Shown: positions 24,114 through 33,770, counted from the stretch's first letter. The stretch is DNA of 64,000 nucleotides from Streptomyces caatingaensis (GCF_001187435.1 NZ_LFXA01000002.1:1116001-1180000), one strand, 5' to 3'. Notes: a model not told the origin generated them from the letters alone. A program made the numbers and translations.

Positions 24114-24151
24114 GACACACTTCTCCCTACCTGCCGGCACCCGTACGCGGG

Positions 24152-24166
24152 TGCGAATCGATCGCA
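24152..24166. promoter_or_regulatory. 5-5-5 inverted repeat upstream of the fluoride operon
   Basis: TGCGA-ATCGA-TCGCA, 39 bases upstream of the FluC2 start. A 7-bp stem hairpin (24137-24154, GCACCCG/CGGGTGC) sits beside it. Either could be an operator or leader structure. Confidence 0.3.
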
Positions 24167-24390
24167 AGCAGGGACCGTTGGCAGCAGCCGGTGCTGCGGT
24201 TCGGGTACGGCGGGCCCCACCGCCGCGCGGCACCCCGGCAGGGGCACCGCCACCGGCCAGAATATCGGCCCGGCCGCGGCGGCCCCAATCGGAGCCGTGC
24301 GCGGTCGGGTGCCGCGATGGCGGCCGGCCGGCGGGCGGGAACGGGGACCGGGCGGTGTGGCCGGCGGGTGCCTGCTCGTAGGCTGCGGCC

Positions 24391-25032
24391 ATGACCGAGA
24401 ACCAGACACTGACGCCCTCCGACGCCTTCGAACTGCTGCTGGCCGGTAACCGGCGCTTCGTCGCGGGCAGCCCCGAACACCCGAACCAGGACGCCACCCG
24501 CCGCGCCGAGATCGCGCCGGGCCAGCAGCCCTTCGCGGTGCTGTTCGGGTGCTCGGACTCACGCCTGGCCGCGGAGATCATCTTCGACCGGGGGCTGGGC
24601 GACCTGTTCGTGGTGCGCACGGCCGGGCACGTGGTGGGGCCGGAGGTGCTGGGCAGCATCGAGTACGGCGTCGGCATACTGGACTGCCCCCTGGTCGTGG
24701 TGCTCGGCCACGACTCCTGCGGCGCGGTCGGGGCCGCCTGCGCCGCGCTGGAGGACGGTGTGCCCGCCACGGGGTACGTACGGGACGTCGTCGAACGGGT
24801 GACCCCCAGCGTGCTGGCGGCCCGCGCCGCCGGCCGCGTGGAGCCGGACGAGATCCTGGCCGAACACGTCAAGCACACCGTCGACCTGCTGCTGGACCGC
24901 TCCCGGGCCCTCGCCGGGAAGGTCGCCGCCGGGCAGGCCGCCGTCGTGGGCCTGTCCTACCGCCTGGCCGACGGCAGCGCGCGGCTCGTCGCGGCCCGCG
25001 GCCTCGACACCGCGGTCGCCACGGGGGCCTGA
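24391..25032 (+). CDS. Beta-class carbonic anhydrase
   Basis: The 213-residue protein carries the zinc ligands of beta carbonic anhydrases: Cys and Asp/Arg in [11 protein letters not shown], and His/Cys in [17 protein letters not shown] and GSIEYGV are also diagnostic. Reaction: CO2 hydration to bicarbonate in the cytoplasm. It is divergent from the fluoride operon and convergent with the FAD protein. Confidence 0.95.
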   Translation: MTENQTLTPSDAFELLLAGNRRFVAGSPEHPNQDATRRAEIAPGQQPFAVLFGCSDSRLAAEIIFDRGLGDLFVVRTAGHVVGPEVLGSIEYGVGILDCPLVVVLGHDSCGAVGAACAALEDGVPATGYVRDVVERVTPSVLAARAAGRVEPDEILAEHVKHTVDLLLDRSRALAGKVAAGQAAVVGLSYRLADGSARLVAARGLDTAVATGA

Positions 25033-25072
25033 CCCTTCCGGCCGTGGACGGCGGGGCCACACCCCGCCCCCC

Positions 25073-26374
25073 TCACCGCGGCGGGTGCCGCCCTTCCCGC
25101 CCGCCCGTCGCGGCGGGGAGGGCGCTCGCGGTCAGGTGGGCGGTGATGCGGCGGGCGGCGAAGGCGGTGCCGGCGACGAAGCGGAGCATGGGGCCGAAGG
25201 TGGGGGCCGCCAGTGAGCCGGTGAAGTACAGGGCGGGGAACGACGATTCGAACGTCCCGGTCAGCCGGGGCGCCTGTGACCCGGGGACGCGGTCGAGCCG
25301 GTGCCGCAGCACCGGCGAGAGGAACTCCAGGGCGTTCAGGTCGAGGCGGTAGCCGGTGGCGGCCAGGAGGTGGTCGACGGTCATGGCCGTCGGGCCGTCC
25401 CCCGTGCCCGCAAGCGTCAGCTCCGCCCGCCCGTCGCGGAGACCGGCCCGGACGACGTGGCGGGAGCAGTGCACGGGCACGACGCCCTCGACGCGTTCGC
25501 GCAGCCACCAGCCGCCCGAGGGCCCCAGGGCCCGGCGGTGGAGCAGGAGCCGGGCAGGGGCCGGCAGACCGCGCACCGCGTGGGGCGCGTGGCAGACGGT
25601 GGCCAGGGCCCAGCCCGTGCCGAGGGGCGACGACGGCTTGAGGAGCCGCCGGCGCAGGGGGCGGTGGAGGACCGGGGTCTCGCCCCAGCGGACGCGGGGG
25701 CCGCGGACGAGGACGTGGACGTCGGCGCCCGCTTCGTGCAGGAGGGCCGCGCTCTCCAGGGCGGACTGCCCGCCGCCCACCACGGCCACGCGCCGTCCCG
25801 AGTAACGCGAGAGGTCGGTGTGCTGGCTGGTGTGGGACAGCGCGGCCTCGGGCCCGGTGCCGCGCGGCGCCAGGGGGAGGAGCCGGGGAGGGATGTGGGC
25901 GAGCGCGCCCAGCCCCGTGGCCACGACCACGGCCGCCGCGTCGATCTCCTCGCCGTCCTCCAGGCGGACCCGGTAGCCGGTGCGCGACCGCTCGACGGTC
26001 CGCACCTGCGTGTTCTCCACCTCGCCGACGTGCCGCGCGGTGAACCACATGCCGTACCGGACGAACGTCGTGCACGGGATGGGCGTCAGCTCCGTCAGCA
26101 CGCTCTCGCCCACGGCCCGGCAGAAGTCGGCCAGCGTCCCCCCTGGCACCGGGGCCGACAGGTCCGTCGCCTGCGGTGTCGACTTCAGGAACATCCCCGT
26201 GGCCATGGCGTGGCGCCAACTGCCCATGACCTCACCGAAGACGCGGACGTCCACACCCGCGGCACGCAGGTGCGCGGTGACCGACAGGCCGTACGGCCCC
26301 GCGCCGATCACCACCACCGGCCTGCGCCGCCCCGACCCGTGCCGCACACCGTGCGACGGAACCACCTGCGTCAT
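25073..26374 (-). CDS. FAD-dependent monooxygenase-like oxidoreductase
   Basis: The 433-residue protein has a dinucleotide motif VVIGAGPYGLS near residue 22, a second Rossmann motif VAVVGGGQSALESAALLHEAG near residue 190, and ATGY near 330. This is the layout of flavin monooxygenases and lysine/ornithine N-hydroxylase-like or HpyO-type proteins. The substrate is unknown. It has its own promoter region and no co-oriented partner. Confidence 0.88.
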   Translation of the reverse strand: MTQVVPSHGVRHGSGRRRPVVVIGAGPYGLSVTAHLRAAGVDVRVFGEVMGSWRHAMATGMFLKSTPQATDLSAPVPGGTLADFCRAVGESVLTELTPIPCTTFVRYGMWFTARHVGEVENTQVRTVERSRTGYRVRLEDGEEIDAAAVVVATGLGALAHIPPRLLPLAPRGTGPEAALSHTSQHTDLSRYSGRRVAVVGGGQSALESAALLHEAGADVHVLVRGPRVRWGETPVLHRPLRRRLLKPSSPLGTGWALATVCHAPHAVRGLPAPARLLLHRRALGPSGGWWLRERVEGVVPVHCSRHVVRAGLRDGRAELTLAGTGDGPTAMTVDHLLAATGYRLDLNALEFLSPVLRHRLDRVPGSQAPRLTGTFESSFPALYFTGSLAAPTFGPMLRFVAGTAFAARRITAHLTASALPAATGGREGRHPPR

Positions 26375-26613
26375 CCGACCCCCCGACCCCTCGAGCCACG
26401 TTCTCCCCGGACGCGGACAGACCGGTTCGGACGCATACGCTCACAACGCCGCATACGTCCTCCCCGGAGGTCCAGTGTGCCCCGGGAGGGGAGTGCCCTG
26501 CTGGACTATCGGCAGACGCGCATCGCCATGCGCCCGCGCGCCCGGCGGCGGCCGCGCACGGGCGGCGCGGGACGGGCCGCCGGCGGGCGCCGCCCTCGCC
26601 GGCCGGGGCGGGG

Positions 26614-27054
26614 TCAGGCCGCCTGGAGGAGTTCGGCGCGGCCGAAGAGGAGCGCGTAGCCGGGGCGGAGCTGGGTGAGGATGCGGTCGAGCAGCGCGGG
26701 GCCGGCGAGGCGGGCGACGACGGTCAGCACCGACCCCACGTCCCAGCGCGTGATGGCCAGGCCGGCGCCGGTGCGGTCGGCGATGTCCTTGACGAACGCC
26801 CAGCCGGTCATGGGCGTGTTCTGCGGGATCTGCGCGGCGAGGATCTCCGCGGCCTCGCGGGGCAGGCGGGCGGCCAGCTCGACGCGTTCCTCTCCCGTGA
26901 GCCGGCGGCCGAGGGCGGACAGGACCGCGGTGACGGCGTGCTCGGCCCGTTCGCGGGTGGCGTAGGCGCCGTTGCGGCGGACCTGCTCCAGCATCCGGTC
27001 GTACGACAGGGCCGGCGTGGTGCCGGGCGCCGCCGGGGCCTGGCTGTGCTGCAT
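26614..27054 (-). CDS. DUF2267 family protein
   Basis: The 146-residue protein matches DUF2267: SYDRMLEQVRRNGAYATRERAEHAVTAVLSALGRRLTGEERVELAARLPREAAE. It is soluble, helical and common in actinobacteria near stress genes. It is divergent from a regulator gene at 27343, with a RheA-type operator in the spacer, so it may be under the same control. No catalytic motif is visible. Confidence 0.9.
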   Translation of the reverse strand: MQHSQAPAAPGTTPALSYDRMLEQVRRNGAYATRERAEHAVTAVLSALGRRLTGEERVELAARLPREAAEILAAQIPQNTPMTGWAFVKDIADRTGAGLAITRWDVGSVLTVVARLAGPALLDRILTQLRPGYALLFGRAELLQAA

Positions 27055-27273
27055 CGGTGGGTGACGCCTTTCTCTGAGGGATGTCTCCAAGGGGTCGGTG
27101 CCCGGGTGATCACACGGCGGTCGTTCCCGCCGGGCCCGGCGGCGGTCGTGCCCCGGACCGCCGCCGGAAAGGAAGGGCCGGCTCACGGAAGGGGCCGGTG
27201 CGCATCGGCACGGTGAACACCTCCTCGCCCGGGTAGCTCTGCTCGTGCGACGCTGCCTGATCTCCTTGTAGCC

Positions 27274-27292
27274 TGTCATCGAAAGGATGACA
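27274..27292. promoter_or_regulatory. RheA-type operator TGTCATC-N5-GATGACA
   Basis: A perfect 7-5-7 inverted repeat (TGTCATC GAAAG GATGACA) lies 51 bases before the regulator start. As I recall, this is exactly the sequence bound by RheA, the heat-sensitive repressor of hsp18 in Streptomyces albus. Confidence 0.75.
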
Positions 27293-27300
27293 AGTGGGAG

Positions 27301-27319
27301 TGTCATCGCAAAGACGACG
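27301..27319. promoter_or_regulatory. Second, degenerate RheA-type site
   Basis: TGTCATC-N5-GACGACG repeats the left half-site perfectly and matches five of seven positions on the right, 27 bp after the first site. Confidence 0.5.
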
Positions 27320-27342
27320 CCCCAGTGCACGGAGGTGACTCG

Positions 27343-27984
27343 TTGCCCGAACGACAGCAGCCGGGAACCGCTCCCGGAGCGGCGTCCTTCCCCGCCGCCG
27401 AGGCGGCCCTCGCCGCGATCAAGGAGGCCCTCCACGCCGGGCGGCAGCACGACGACGGAGCCGGATCCGCACAGGCCCTGGCCGCGCTGTCCCTGCTGCG
27501 GCAGCTGCGCGACCAGCTCGCGGGCTGGGAGACGGGACTGATCGAGACCGCCCGCGAGGCCGGTGCGAGCTGGGCCGACCTGGCCCACCCGCTCGGCGTC
27601 GCCAGCCGGCAGGCCGCCGAGCGCCGCTACCTGCGCCTGCGCCCCGGAGCCCCGGGCACCACCGGCGAACAGCGGGTCCGGGCCACCCGCGACCGCCGCG
27701 CCGCCGAGCGCGCCGTCACCGCCTGGGCCCGTGACAACGCGGCCGATCTGCGCCGGCTCGCCGGGCAGCTCTCCGCCCTCGCCGACCTGCCGCCCGACAC
27801 CCGCGCCGCCCTCGTCCGGGCCCTGGGCCACGACAACGCGACCATCCTCATCGAGCCCCTGGCCGACGCCCGCCCCCACCTGTCCGGTCACCATTCCGAG
27901 CTGGCCGGCCGCATCGACGCCGTCACCGGCCACACCGACCGGCTGCGCGGCGCGGGCGACTCCCCGCGCCCGGACGGGACGTGA
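27343..27984 (+). CDS. RheA/HSP18-type transcriptional regulator
   Basis: The 213-residue product begins at TTG 27343, chosen because GGAGGTG lies 6 bases upstream; the GTG at 27325 has no SD. It contains an unusual helix-turn-helix (AGASWADLAHPLGVASRQAAERRYLRLRPG) and helical flanks (ALAALSLLRQLRDQLAGWE). Such proteins are annotated as HSP18 transcriptional regulators in Streptomyces, and a RheA-type operator lies in front of it, implying autorepression. No small heat-shock protein gene is adjacent, which is odd; the divergent gene is DUF2267 instead. Confidence 0.8.
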   Translation: MPERQQPGTAPGAASFPAAEAALAAIKEALHAGRQHDDGAGSAQALAALSLLRQLRDQLAGWETGLIETAREAGASWADLAHPLGVASRQAAERRYLRLRPGAPGTTGEQRVRATRDRRAAERAVTAWARDNAADLRRLAGQLSALADLPPDTRAALVRALGHDNATILIEPLADARPHLSGHHSELAGRIDAVTGHTDRLRGAGDSPRPDGT

Positions 27985-28113
27985 GGCGGCGCCCCGCCCC
28001 GGTCGTACGGCGGTGCGTCGCGGGCGAGCGGAACCGGCGTCCTCGCGGGGGCCGCTCGAGGGCGTGCACGGCCCTCGCAGGGGTTTCCGGCGTGCCTGAG
28101 GGAGACGCGGAGG

Positions 28114-28650
28114 TCATAGACTCAGGGTGATCCCCGCCCCGACGCCGGCCAGCGCCAGGGCCAGGGCGGCCGCCGCCCAGCCTCCGTGGCGCCAGGGGAA
28201 GAAGCGGTCGACGGCGAGCCGTCCCGGGCCGGTGGCGGCGATGCCGAGGGCCACGACGGCGATGACGACGCCGTACTCGACGCCGCCCTCGGTGTCCCAC
28301 AGGCCGTGGTCCCAGGTGACGGTGGCCATCGCGTTGATCATCACGCCGATGAGGGCGGCGGCCGCGAGCGGGGTGAGGAGACCCAGCGCCAGGCCGAGGC
28401 CGCCGAGGAGTTCGGAGAGGCCGCCGACCACCGCGAAGACCTTGCCCGGGTGGTAGCCGAGGGCCTCGAAGCCCTTGCCGGTGCCGGTCAGGCCCTGCCC
28501 GCCGAACAGGCCGAAGAGCTTCTGCGAGCCGTGCCCGGCCATCAGCAGCCCGACGGTGAGCCTGATGAGCAGGAGCCCGGCGTCACGGGCGGCGGTGTCC
28601 GCCGGCCGGTGCGCGTGCGGTGACGAAGCGGTGTTGCCGATGCGGTTCAT
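28114..28650 (-). CDS. DoxX family membrane protein
   Basis: The 178-residue protein has four membrane helices and the DoxX signature: LLLIRLTVGLLMAGHGSQKLFGLFGG, then GGLSELLGGLGLALGLLTPLAAAAL. DoxX proteins act in thiol/redox homeostasis with partners such as SodA and SseA in mycobacteria; the exact reaction is unclear. It follows the cupredoxin gene in the same direction but a hairpin separates them. Confidence 0.93.
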   Translation of the reverse strand: MNRIGNTASSPHAHRPADTAARDAGLLLIRLTVGLLMAGHGSQKLFGLFGGQGLTGTGKGFEALGYHPGKVFAVVGGLSELLGGLGLALGLLTPLAAAALIGVMINAMATVTWDHGLWDTEGGVEYGVVIAVVALGIAATGPGRLAVDRFFPWRHGGWAAAALALALAGVGAGITLSL

Positions 28651-28691
28651 TGCGCGGTCCTCAGGGGAGCGCCGACTGCGGACGGTGAGCG

Positions 28692-28716
28692 GAGCGGCGC
28701 CGCAGGGGCGCCGCTC
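28692..28716 (-). terminator. Hairpin between cupredoxin and DoxX genes
   Basis: A perfect 10-bp stem (GAGCGGCGCC/GGCGCCGCTC) with loop GCAGG, 16 bases after the cupredoxin stop on the minus strand. It suggests that DoxX is transcribed separately. Confidence 0.6.
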
Positions 28717-28732
28717 ATGGGCCAGGAGTGCC

Positions 28733-29167
28733 TCACCTCACTACGACGGTCCCGTGCATGTGCGGGTGGAACGTGCAGAAGTAGCTGTACGTACCCGGGG
28801 AGTTGAACGTGAAGGTGTAGGAGTCGCCGGCGCGCAGCGTCGCCGAACGCAGCGGTCCGCCGCCCTCACTGGTCACCGTGTGCGGAGCCGCATCGGTGTT
28901 GGTCCAGGTCACCGTGGTGCCACGGCCGACGGTCAGGGTGCCGGGGGAGTAGGCGAAGCCGGCGATCGTCACCTTGGTGGCGGCCGCCCGCGCGGCGTGG
29001 GCGGCCGGAGCCGCCGCCACCGGCTGTGCGGTGTGCTGCGCGTGCCCGCCGTCCGGGGCCCCCGACCAGCCGCCCAGGGCCCCGATCCCGGCAGCGGTGG
29101 CGAGGGCCACCAGTGCCGTCGTGACGCGACGCCCACGCGTCGCGGTCGATGTGTCCGTACGAGTCAT
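28733..29167 (-). CDS. Secreted plastocyanin-like cupredoxin
   Basis: The 144-residue protein has an N-terminal signal or anchor (TTALVALATAAGIGALGG), an Ala/Pro-rich linker and one cupredoxin domain (residues about 65-144). Type 1 copper ligands are visible: His in AAPHTVTS, then Cys, His and Met in YFCTFHPHMHG. The domain resembles amicyanin/pseudoazurin-like proteins of Streptomyces. Likely role: extracytoplasmic one-electron carrier or copper binding. A second copper protein, the multicopper oxidase, lies 14 kb away. Confidence 0.92.
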   Translation of the reverse strand: MTRTDTSTATRGRRVTTALVALATAAGIGALGGWSGAPDGGHAQHTAQPVAAAPAAHAARAAATKVTIAGFAYSPGTLTVGRGTTVTWTNTDAAPHTVTSEGGGPLRSATLRAGDSYTFTFNSPGTYSYFCTFHPHMHGTVVVR

Positions 29168-29279
29168 GATGTCGACCCATCCGAATCCGGATCTCGTGCG
29201 GGTCACACGCGCCCGCCGGAGGCGGGTCGCGCTTCGGACACCTCCAGCGTAGTCGGCGCACGGCGGCCGGATCCGCCGC

Positions 29280-32200
29280 TCACCCGCGGACGGCCCGCAG
29301 CACCGCGCGCTCGACGCGCGGCAGCCACGCCGGGGCCAGGCCGGCCACGCCGACCGCGGCGGCCACGCCCGTCCAGGCCACCGGGCCCAGCGGCCGGCAG
29401 CCGAAGAGACGGCTGACGCCCGGCGTCTCGACGAGGGCGGCCAGGGCGGCGGCCGAGCCCAGGGCCGTGCCGCGGACGAGGCGGCTGTGGCGCCGGCCAG
29501 CCAGGGTCTGGGTGAGCTGGGCGCCCACCACGCCCGACAGCGCCATGGTGCTCGTGCGCCGGGCCGAACCGGGCGTGATCGTGCCGAACAGCCAGGCGGT
29601 CGTCGCACCGAGCGCGGTGACCTCGCCCCGCTGCCTGATCTGGCGCGTCAGCGGCTCGCCCAGGGCGGTCAGGCCCACCGACGGGTCGTCCCGGGCGTCG
29701 TCCCGCGGGGTGACCGCGACCGCCATCGCCGGGAACATGTCGGTCAGCAGGTTGACCAGCAGGATCTGGCGGGTGGACATCGGCGCGGCCCCGGACAGCA
29801 GCGTGCCGAGCACCGAGAAGCCGATCTCCCCGGCGTTGCCCCCGATCAGGACGCTGATCGCGTCCGCGACGCTGCGCCACAGCGCGCGTCCCTCGGCGAC
29901 GGCGTCCAGCAGCGGGGTCAGCTCGTCGCCGGTGATCACCAGGTCCGCCGCGTTGCGGGCGGCGGCCGAGCCGCGGGCGGCGACGCCGACGCCGATGTCG
30001 GCGGCGCGGATGGCGGCCGCGTCGTTGGCGCCGTCGCCGACCATCGCCGTGACCCGGCCCACCTCCCGGAGCGCCTCGACGACCTGGAGCTTCTGCTCGG
30101 GCGCGACCCGGGCGACGACGCCGCAGCCGCGCAGCCGGGCGGCGCGCCCGGCCCGGTCGAGCCCGGCCAGTTCGTCGCCGGTGGCCATCTCGACGTCCTC
30201 GGGCCAGCCCAGGGCGACGGCCATCGCGCGGGCCGTGACCGGGTGGTCGCCGGTGAGCATCACGGGCCGCACCCCGCTGCGCCGCAGGCCCTCGACCAGC
30301 GGCGCGGAGCCGGGGCGGGGGGTGTCCGCGAGGGCCACGAAGCCGACGAGCCCGAGGTGTTCCGGCGGCCGGCCGAGCGGGTCGTCCTCGCCCTCGGCCA
30401 CGGGCCGCGCGGCGACGGCCAGGACGCGCAGGCCGTCGTCGGCCAGGGCCGTCATGGCGGCGCGCGCCTCGTCGGTGACGTCGTCGCAGGCGGGGAGGAC
30501 GACCTCGGGCGCGCCCTTGACGACGAGCCGCGGCCGGTCGTCGGTGCCGGTGGCGGCCGCGTAGCTGCGGCTGGCCTCGAAGGGCAGGCTGTCCCGCGGG
30601 GTCCAGTCCGGCCCTCGCGGCACCGCGGCGAGGATCGCCTCGTCCGTGGAGTGGGCCCGGACCGCGGCGCCGTCGCCGGGCGGCGGGCAGGCGCGGGCGG
30701 CCATGCGCAGCACCGGCTCCGCGCCCGCGGCGCCGGGGGGATGCCGCTGGCCGTCCGGCGTGCTGACACCGGTCACGCTCAGCCGGTTCCCGGTCAGCGT
30801 CCCGGTCTTGTCGAAGCAGACCGTGTCCATCCGGCCCAGCGCCTCCAGGGCGCGCGGGCTGCGCACCAGCACGCCGTGGCGGCTGAGCCGGCGGGCCGCC
30901 GCCAGCTGGGCGACCGTCGCCACGAGCGGCAGCCCCTCCGGCACGGCGGCCACGGCGACCGCGAGACCGCCCCGGACGGCGTCCCGCACCGGGCGGCCGC
31001 GCAGCAGCGCCAGGCCCGTGACGGCGGCGCCGCCGAGCAGGGTGAACGGCAGGTTGCGGCTGGTCAGTTCGCGCAGCCGGGCCTGGACGCCGCCCGGTGG
31101 CGGGGTGCGGGCCGCGAGGTGCGCGGCGCGGCCGGCCTCGGTCCGGTCCCCGGTGCCGACGACGACGGCGCGGGCGCGCCCGGCGACGACGGTGGTGCCC
31201 TCGTGGACCATGCACCGCCGGTCGGCCACGGCCGCGTCGGGCGTGGCGTCCAGCTGCTTCGCCGTGGGCAGGGACTCCCCGGTGAGCGACGACTCGTCGA
31301 CCTCCAGGTCGTCGACGTCGAGCAGCCGGGCGTCGGCCGGCACGACCTCGCCGGTGGTCAGCTCGATCACCTGGCCCGGCGCCAGCCGGGCGGCGTCGAC
31401 GGTCCGGGAGCGGTCGCCGTCGACCACGTGGACCTTGCGGCGCTGCCGCACCTCCAGGGCGGACAGGGCGCTCTCGGCGCGCAGCCGCTGGACGCCGCTG
31501 ATCAGCGCGTTCATGCCCAGCACACCGGCGACGAGGAGCGCGTCCACGGGAGAGCCCAGCAGGGCGGACGCGGCGGCGCCGACCAGCAGCACCGGCGTCA
31601 GCGGGTCGTCCAGCTCCGAGCGCACGGCACCGGCCAGCCGGTACGTCACCCGGACCGGGCCGAGCACGGGCGTCCGCGCGGCCCGCCGGGCCGCCTCCCC
31701 GGCGCGCAGGGTCACCGGCCGCATCACGTGCCGGGCCGTCCTGAGGCGGGCCAGCACGTCCTGCGGCGGGAGCGCGTGCCAGGGCACCCGCGGCGCGGGG
31801 CGGGGCACCCTGCGGACGCTGACGCGCAGGGCGGCGCGCCAGCCGGAGGCGAGGGCCGCGGCGGCCGCGGCGTCGACGGGCAGGAGCCGGAGGCGGACGG
31901 GCAGCGTGCCGTGGGTCCGCCGCCCCCGGGTGACCACGAGGAGGCCGGACAGGGCGGCGCCCGCCTCGGCGAAGGTCCGCGCGTGCCGGGCGACGGCCCG
32001 CGCGGCCGGGACGGCGGCCAGCAGCCGCCACACGGACTCCAGCCCGTCCGGCAGCAGGACGTCCGCGTCCCACTCGACCGCGCTGTCGTCGTCGGTGACC
32101 GCGGCGGAGAGGTCGCTCGCCCGCATGCCCTCCGGCACTTCGCGGCCCGTCTCGGTCAGCTCGCCGTCGCCGCGGACGGCCGCGCGGGCCACGGTGAGCA

Positions 32201-33770
32201 CCGTCCGGCCGTCGCGCCGCAGTTCCCGCACCACGTCGGCCAGGGGCCGCCCGGTGTCCACCACGCGGTCGGCCAGCGTGCCGAAGTCGCCCAGCGTGCC
32301 GTCGTCGACGACGACCACGTGCAGTCCGGCCCGCCGGGCCGCGTCCAGCACGGACTCGGCGAGCGGGTCGACCTCCCGGCCGACCAGGACCGTACCGACG
32401 TCGGCGCCGTCGGCCGACACGACCAGCGTCCCGGCCTCGCGGTCCTCCCGGCCCGGCACCGGGCGCAGCTCCACCCCGCTCCCCGGCCCGGTGGCGTCCA
32501 GCGCGGCCGCGGCGGCCTGCCACAGCCGGCAGCGGTCCCAGCCGGGCGCGTCGGGGCGGGCCTCCAGGACCGTCCGCGCCGTGCCGCGCAGGGCGTCCGG
32601 GTGCAGGACGACGGTGTCGACGAGCTCCAGCCGGCGCAGCCGTTCCAGGTGCCGGACCAGGGCGCCCTCCCGGGCCAGTTCGGTGCCCAGCGCGTCGGTG
32701 AAGGCGGCCGGTCCGTAGCGGGCGGCCTTCGGGTTGCCGGCCACCAGCGCCTCGACCGTCTCGGCGAGGCTGCGGGCGCAGATCCCCGCCGGGACCGCGC
32801 CGAGCACGCTGCCGGTCACGGCCTCGCCCGCGTACTCCTCGGCCGGCGGCCGGCGCAGGGCCGGACGGGACGTCCCGCCGCCCGTCACGCCCGCCACGCA
32901 CGGCCGCCCGGGCACGCACACGGCCTCCTGCGCGGCGTCGAACGCGGCGGCGCCGGCGACCGCCTCCGCCAGCTGTCCCGCCCGCTGCGCCGCGTCCAGC
33001 AGCAGTGCGCCGGGCGACTGTCCGAAGCCGTACGCGGCCGCGCCCGCCGCCGCCAGGACGAGGTCGGCGCCCGCCTCGCTCAGCCCGAGCCGCTCGCGCA
33101 GCAGGGAGCGGACCGCCGGGTGCTCGCGGACCAGGGAGACGGCGGTGGTCACCGGGCCGGGCGCCCGCTTGCGGCGGACCGACCGGGACGCCAGCGCCGT
33201 GGCCAGGCCGACCACGTCGCACAACAGGGCGAGGGACCGGGTGCGGACGGCCCCGATGCGGTCCGGGTGCGCCGTCTCCAGCACCTCCTCCTCCGCGCGT
33301 TCGAGCCGCTGCGCGGAGGCGAGTTCGGCGGCGCGCTCGACGACGCGGTCGGCCACGGCGTCCTTCGTCGTCTGCACGACCAGCCGGCCGAGCCCGCCGT
33401 CCCAGTAGGCGGCCAGCACGTCCGGCCGTTTCACCAGCCCGACGGCCACCTTCCGGGCCGCCGTCTCCAGCGCCCGTGCGCGGCCGCGGGCCTCCGGCCG
33501 CGGCCGGAGCGGCACCTGGACCCGGGAGCCGGCCTGCCAGTACCCCTTGCCCGCGTCGGTGGCGTTGACGGCCACCCGGCCCACGCGGTGCGCGGCCCCG
33601 GTGACCGCCGCCGCGCCCCGGGCCGCGGCGTGCACGCCGCTGCCGGCGGTTTCGGCCGCCACCTGGGCGGCGGCCCGGGCCATCGGGAACACCCGGTGTG
33701 CGGTGTCGGTCGCCACGGCCGCCGCCGCGACGACGGTCCTCGCCGCCGGCACTCGTCTCGAGAGGTGCAT
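29280..33770 (-). CDS. ctpI: Giant CtpI-like P-type cation ATPase
   Basis: The 1,496-residue protein matches mycobacterial CtpI. Residues 1 to about 650 are an actinobacterial N-terminal region with degenerate repeats of HAD-like parts. The catalytic P-type ATPase follows: SLTGES near 830, the phosphorylated Asp in CFDKTGTLTGN near 984, KGAPE, GDGANDAAAIRAADIG and six or more membrane helices, including VAAVPEGLPLV. The transported ion is not established for CtpI; PEGLP is Ca/Mg type rather than heavy metal CPC. ATG 33770 follows GGAGGA. It lies 177 bases after the thioredoxin gene. Confidence 0.93.
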   Translation of the reverse strand: MHLSRRVPAARTVVAAAAVATDTAHRVFPMARAAAQVAAETAGSGVHAAARGAAAVTGAAHRVGRVAVNATDAGKGYWQAGSRVQVPLRPRPEARGRARALETAARKVAVGLVKRPDVLAAYWDGGLGRLVVQTTKDAVADRVVERAAELASAQRLERAEEEVLETAHPDRIGAVRTRSLALLCDVVGLATALASRSVRRKRAPGPVTTAVSLVREHPAVRSLLRERLGLSEAGADLVLAAAGAAAYGFGQSPGALLLDAAQRAGQLAEAVAGAAAFDAAQEAVCVPGRPCVAGVTGGGTSRPALRRPPAEEYAGEAVTGSVLGAVPAGICARSLAETVEALVAGNPKAARYGPAAFTDALGTELAREGALVRHLERLRRLELVDTVVLHPDALRGTARTVLEARPDAPGWDRCRLWQAAAAALDATGPGSGVELRPVPGREDREAGTLVVSADGADVGTVLVGREVDPLAESVLDAARRAGLHVVVVDDGTLGDFGTLADRVVDTGRPLADVVRELRRDGRTVLTVARAAVRGDGELTETGREVPEGMRASDLSAAVTDDDSAVEWDADVLLPDGLESVWRLLAAVPAARAVARHARTFAEAGAALSGLLVVTRGRRTHGTLPVRLRLLPVDAAAAAALASGWRAALRVSVRRVPRPAPRVPWHALPPQDVLARLRTARHVMRPVTLRAGEAARRAARTPVLGPVRVTYRLAGAVRSELDDPLTPVLLVGAAASALLGSPVDALLVAGVLGMNALISGVQRLRAESALSALEVRQRRKVHVVDGDRSRTVDAARLAPGQVIELTTGEVVPADARLLDVDDLEVDESSLTGESLPTAKQLDATPDAAVADRRCMVHEGTTVVAGRARAVVVGTGDRTEAGRAAHLAARTPPPGGVQARLRELTSRNLPFTLLGGAAVTGLALLRGRPVRDAVRGGLAVAVAAVPEGLPLVATVAQLAAARRLSRHGVLVRSPRALEALGRMDTVCFDKTGTLTGNRLSVTGVSTPDGQRHPPGAAGAEPVLRMAARACPPPGDGAAVRAHSTDEAILAAVPRGPDWTPRDSLPFEASRSYAAATGTDDRPRLVVKGAPEVVLPACDDVTDEARAAMTALADDGLRVLAVAARPVAEGEDDPLGRPPEHLGLVGFVALADTPRPGSAPLVEGLRRSGVRPVMLTGDHPVTARAMAVALGWPEDVEMATGDELAGLDRAGRAARLRGCGVVARVAPEQKLQVVEALREVGRVTAMVGDGANDAAAIRAADIGVGVAARGSAAARNAADLVITGDELTPLLDAVAEGRALWRSVADAISVLIGGNAGEIGFSVLGTLLSGAAPMSTRQILLVNLLTDMFPAMAVAVTPRDDARDDPSVGLTALGEPLTRQIRQRGEVTALGATTAWLFGTITPGSARRTSTMALSGVVGAQLTQTLAGRRHSRLVRGTALGSAAALAALVETPGVSRLFGCRPLGPVAWTGVAAAVGVAGLAPAWLPRVERAVLRAVRG

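Noticed and set aside
24114..24390. Fluoride riboswitch upstream of the FluC operon
   Set aside because: I looked for the conserved crcB-motif core on the minus strand and could not find it; a covariance search would decide.
26477..26659. 60-codon plus-strand frame with GGAGG before GTG 26477
   Set aside because: The first 16 residues look reasonable but the remainder is Arg/Gly/Pro low complexity and it overlaps the DUF2267 3' end.
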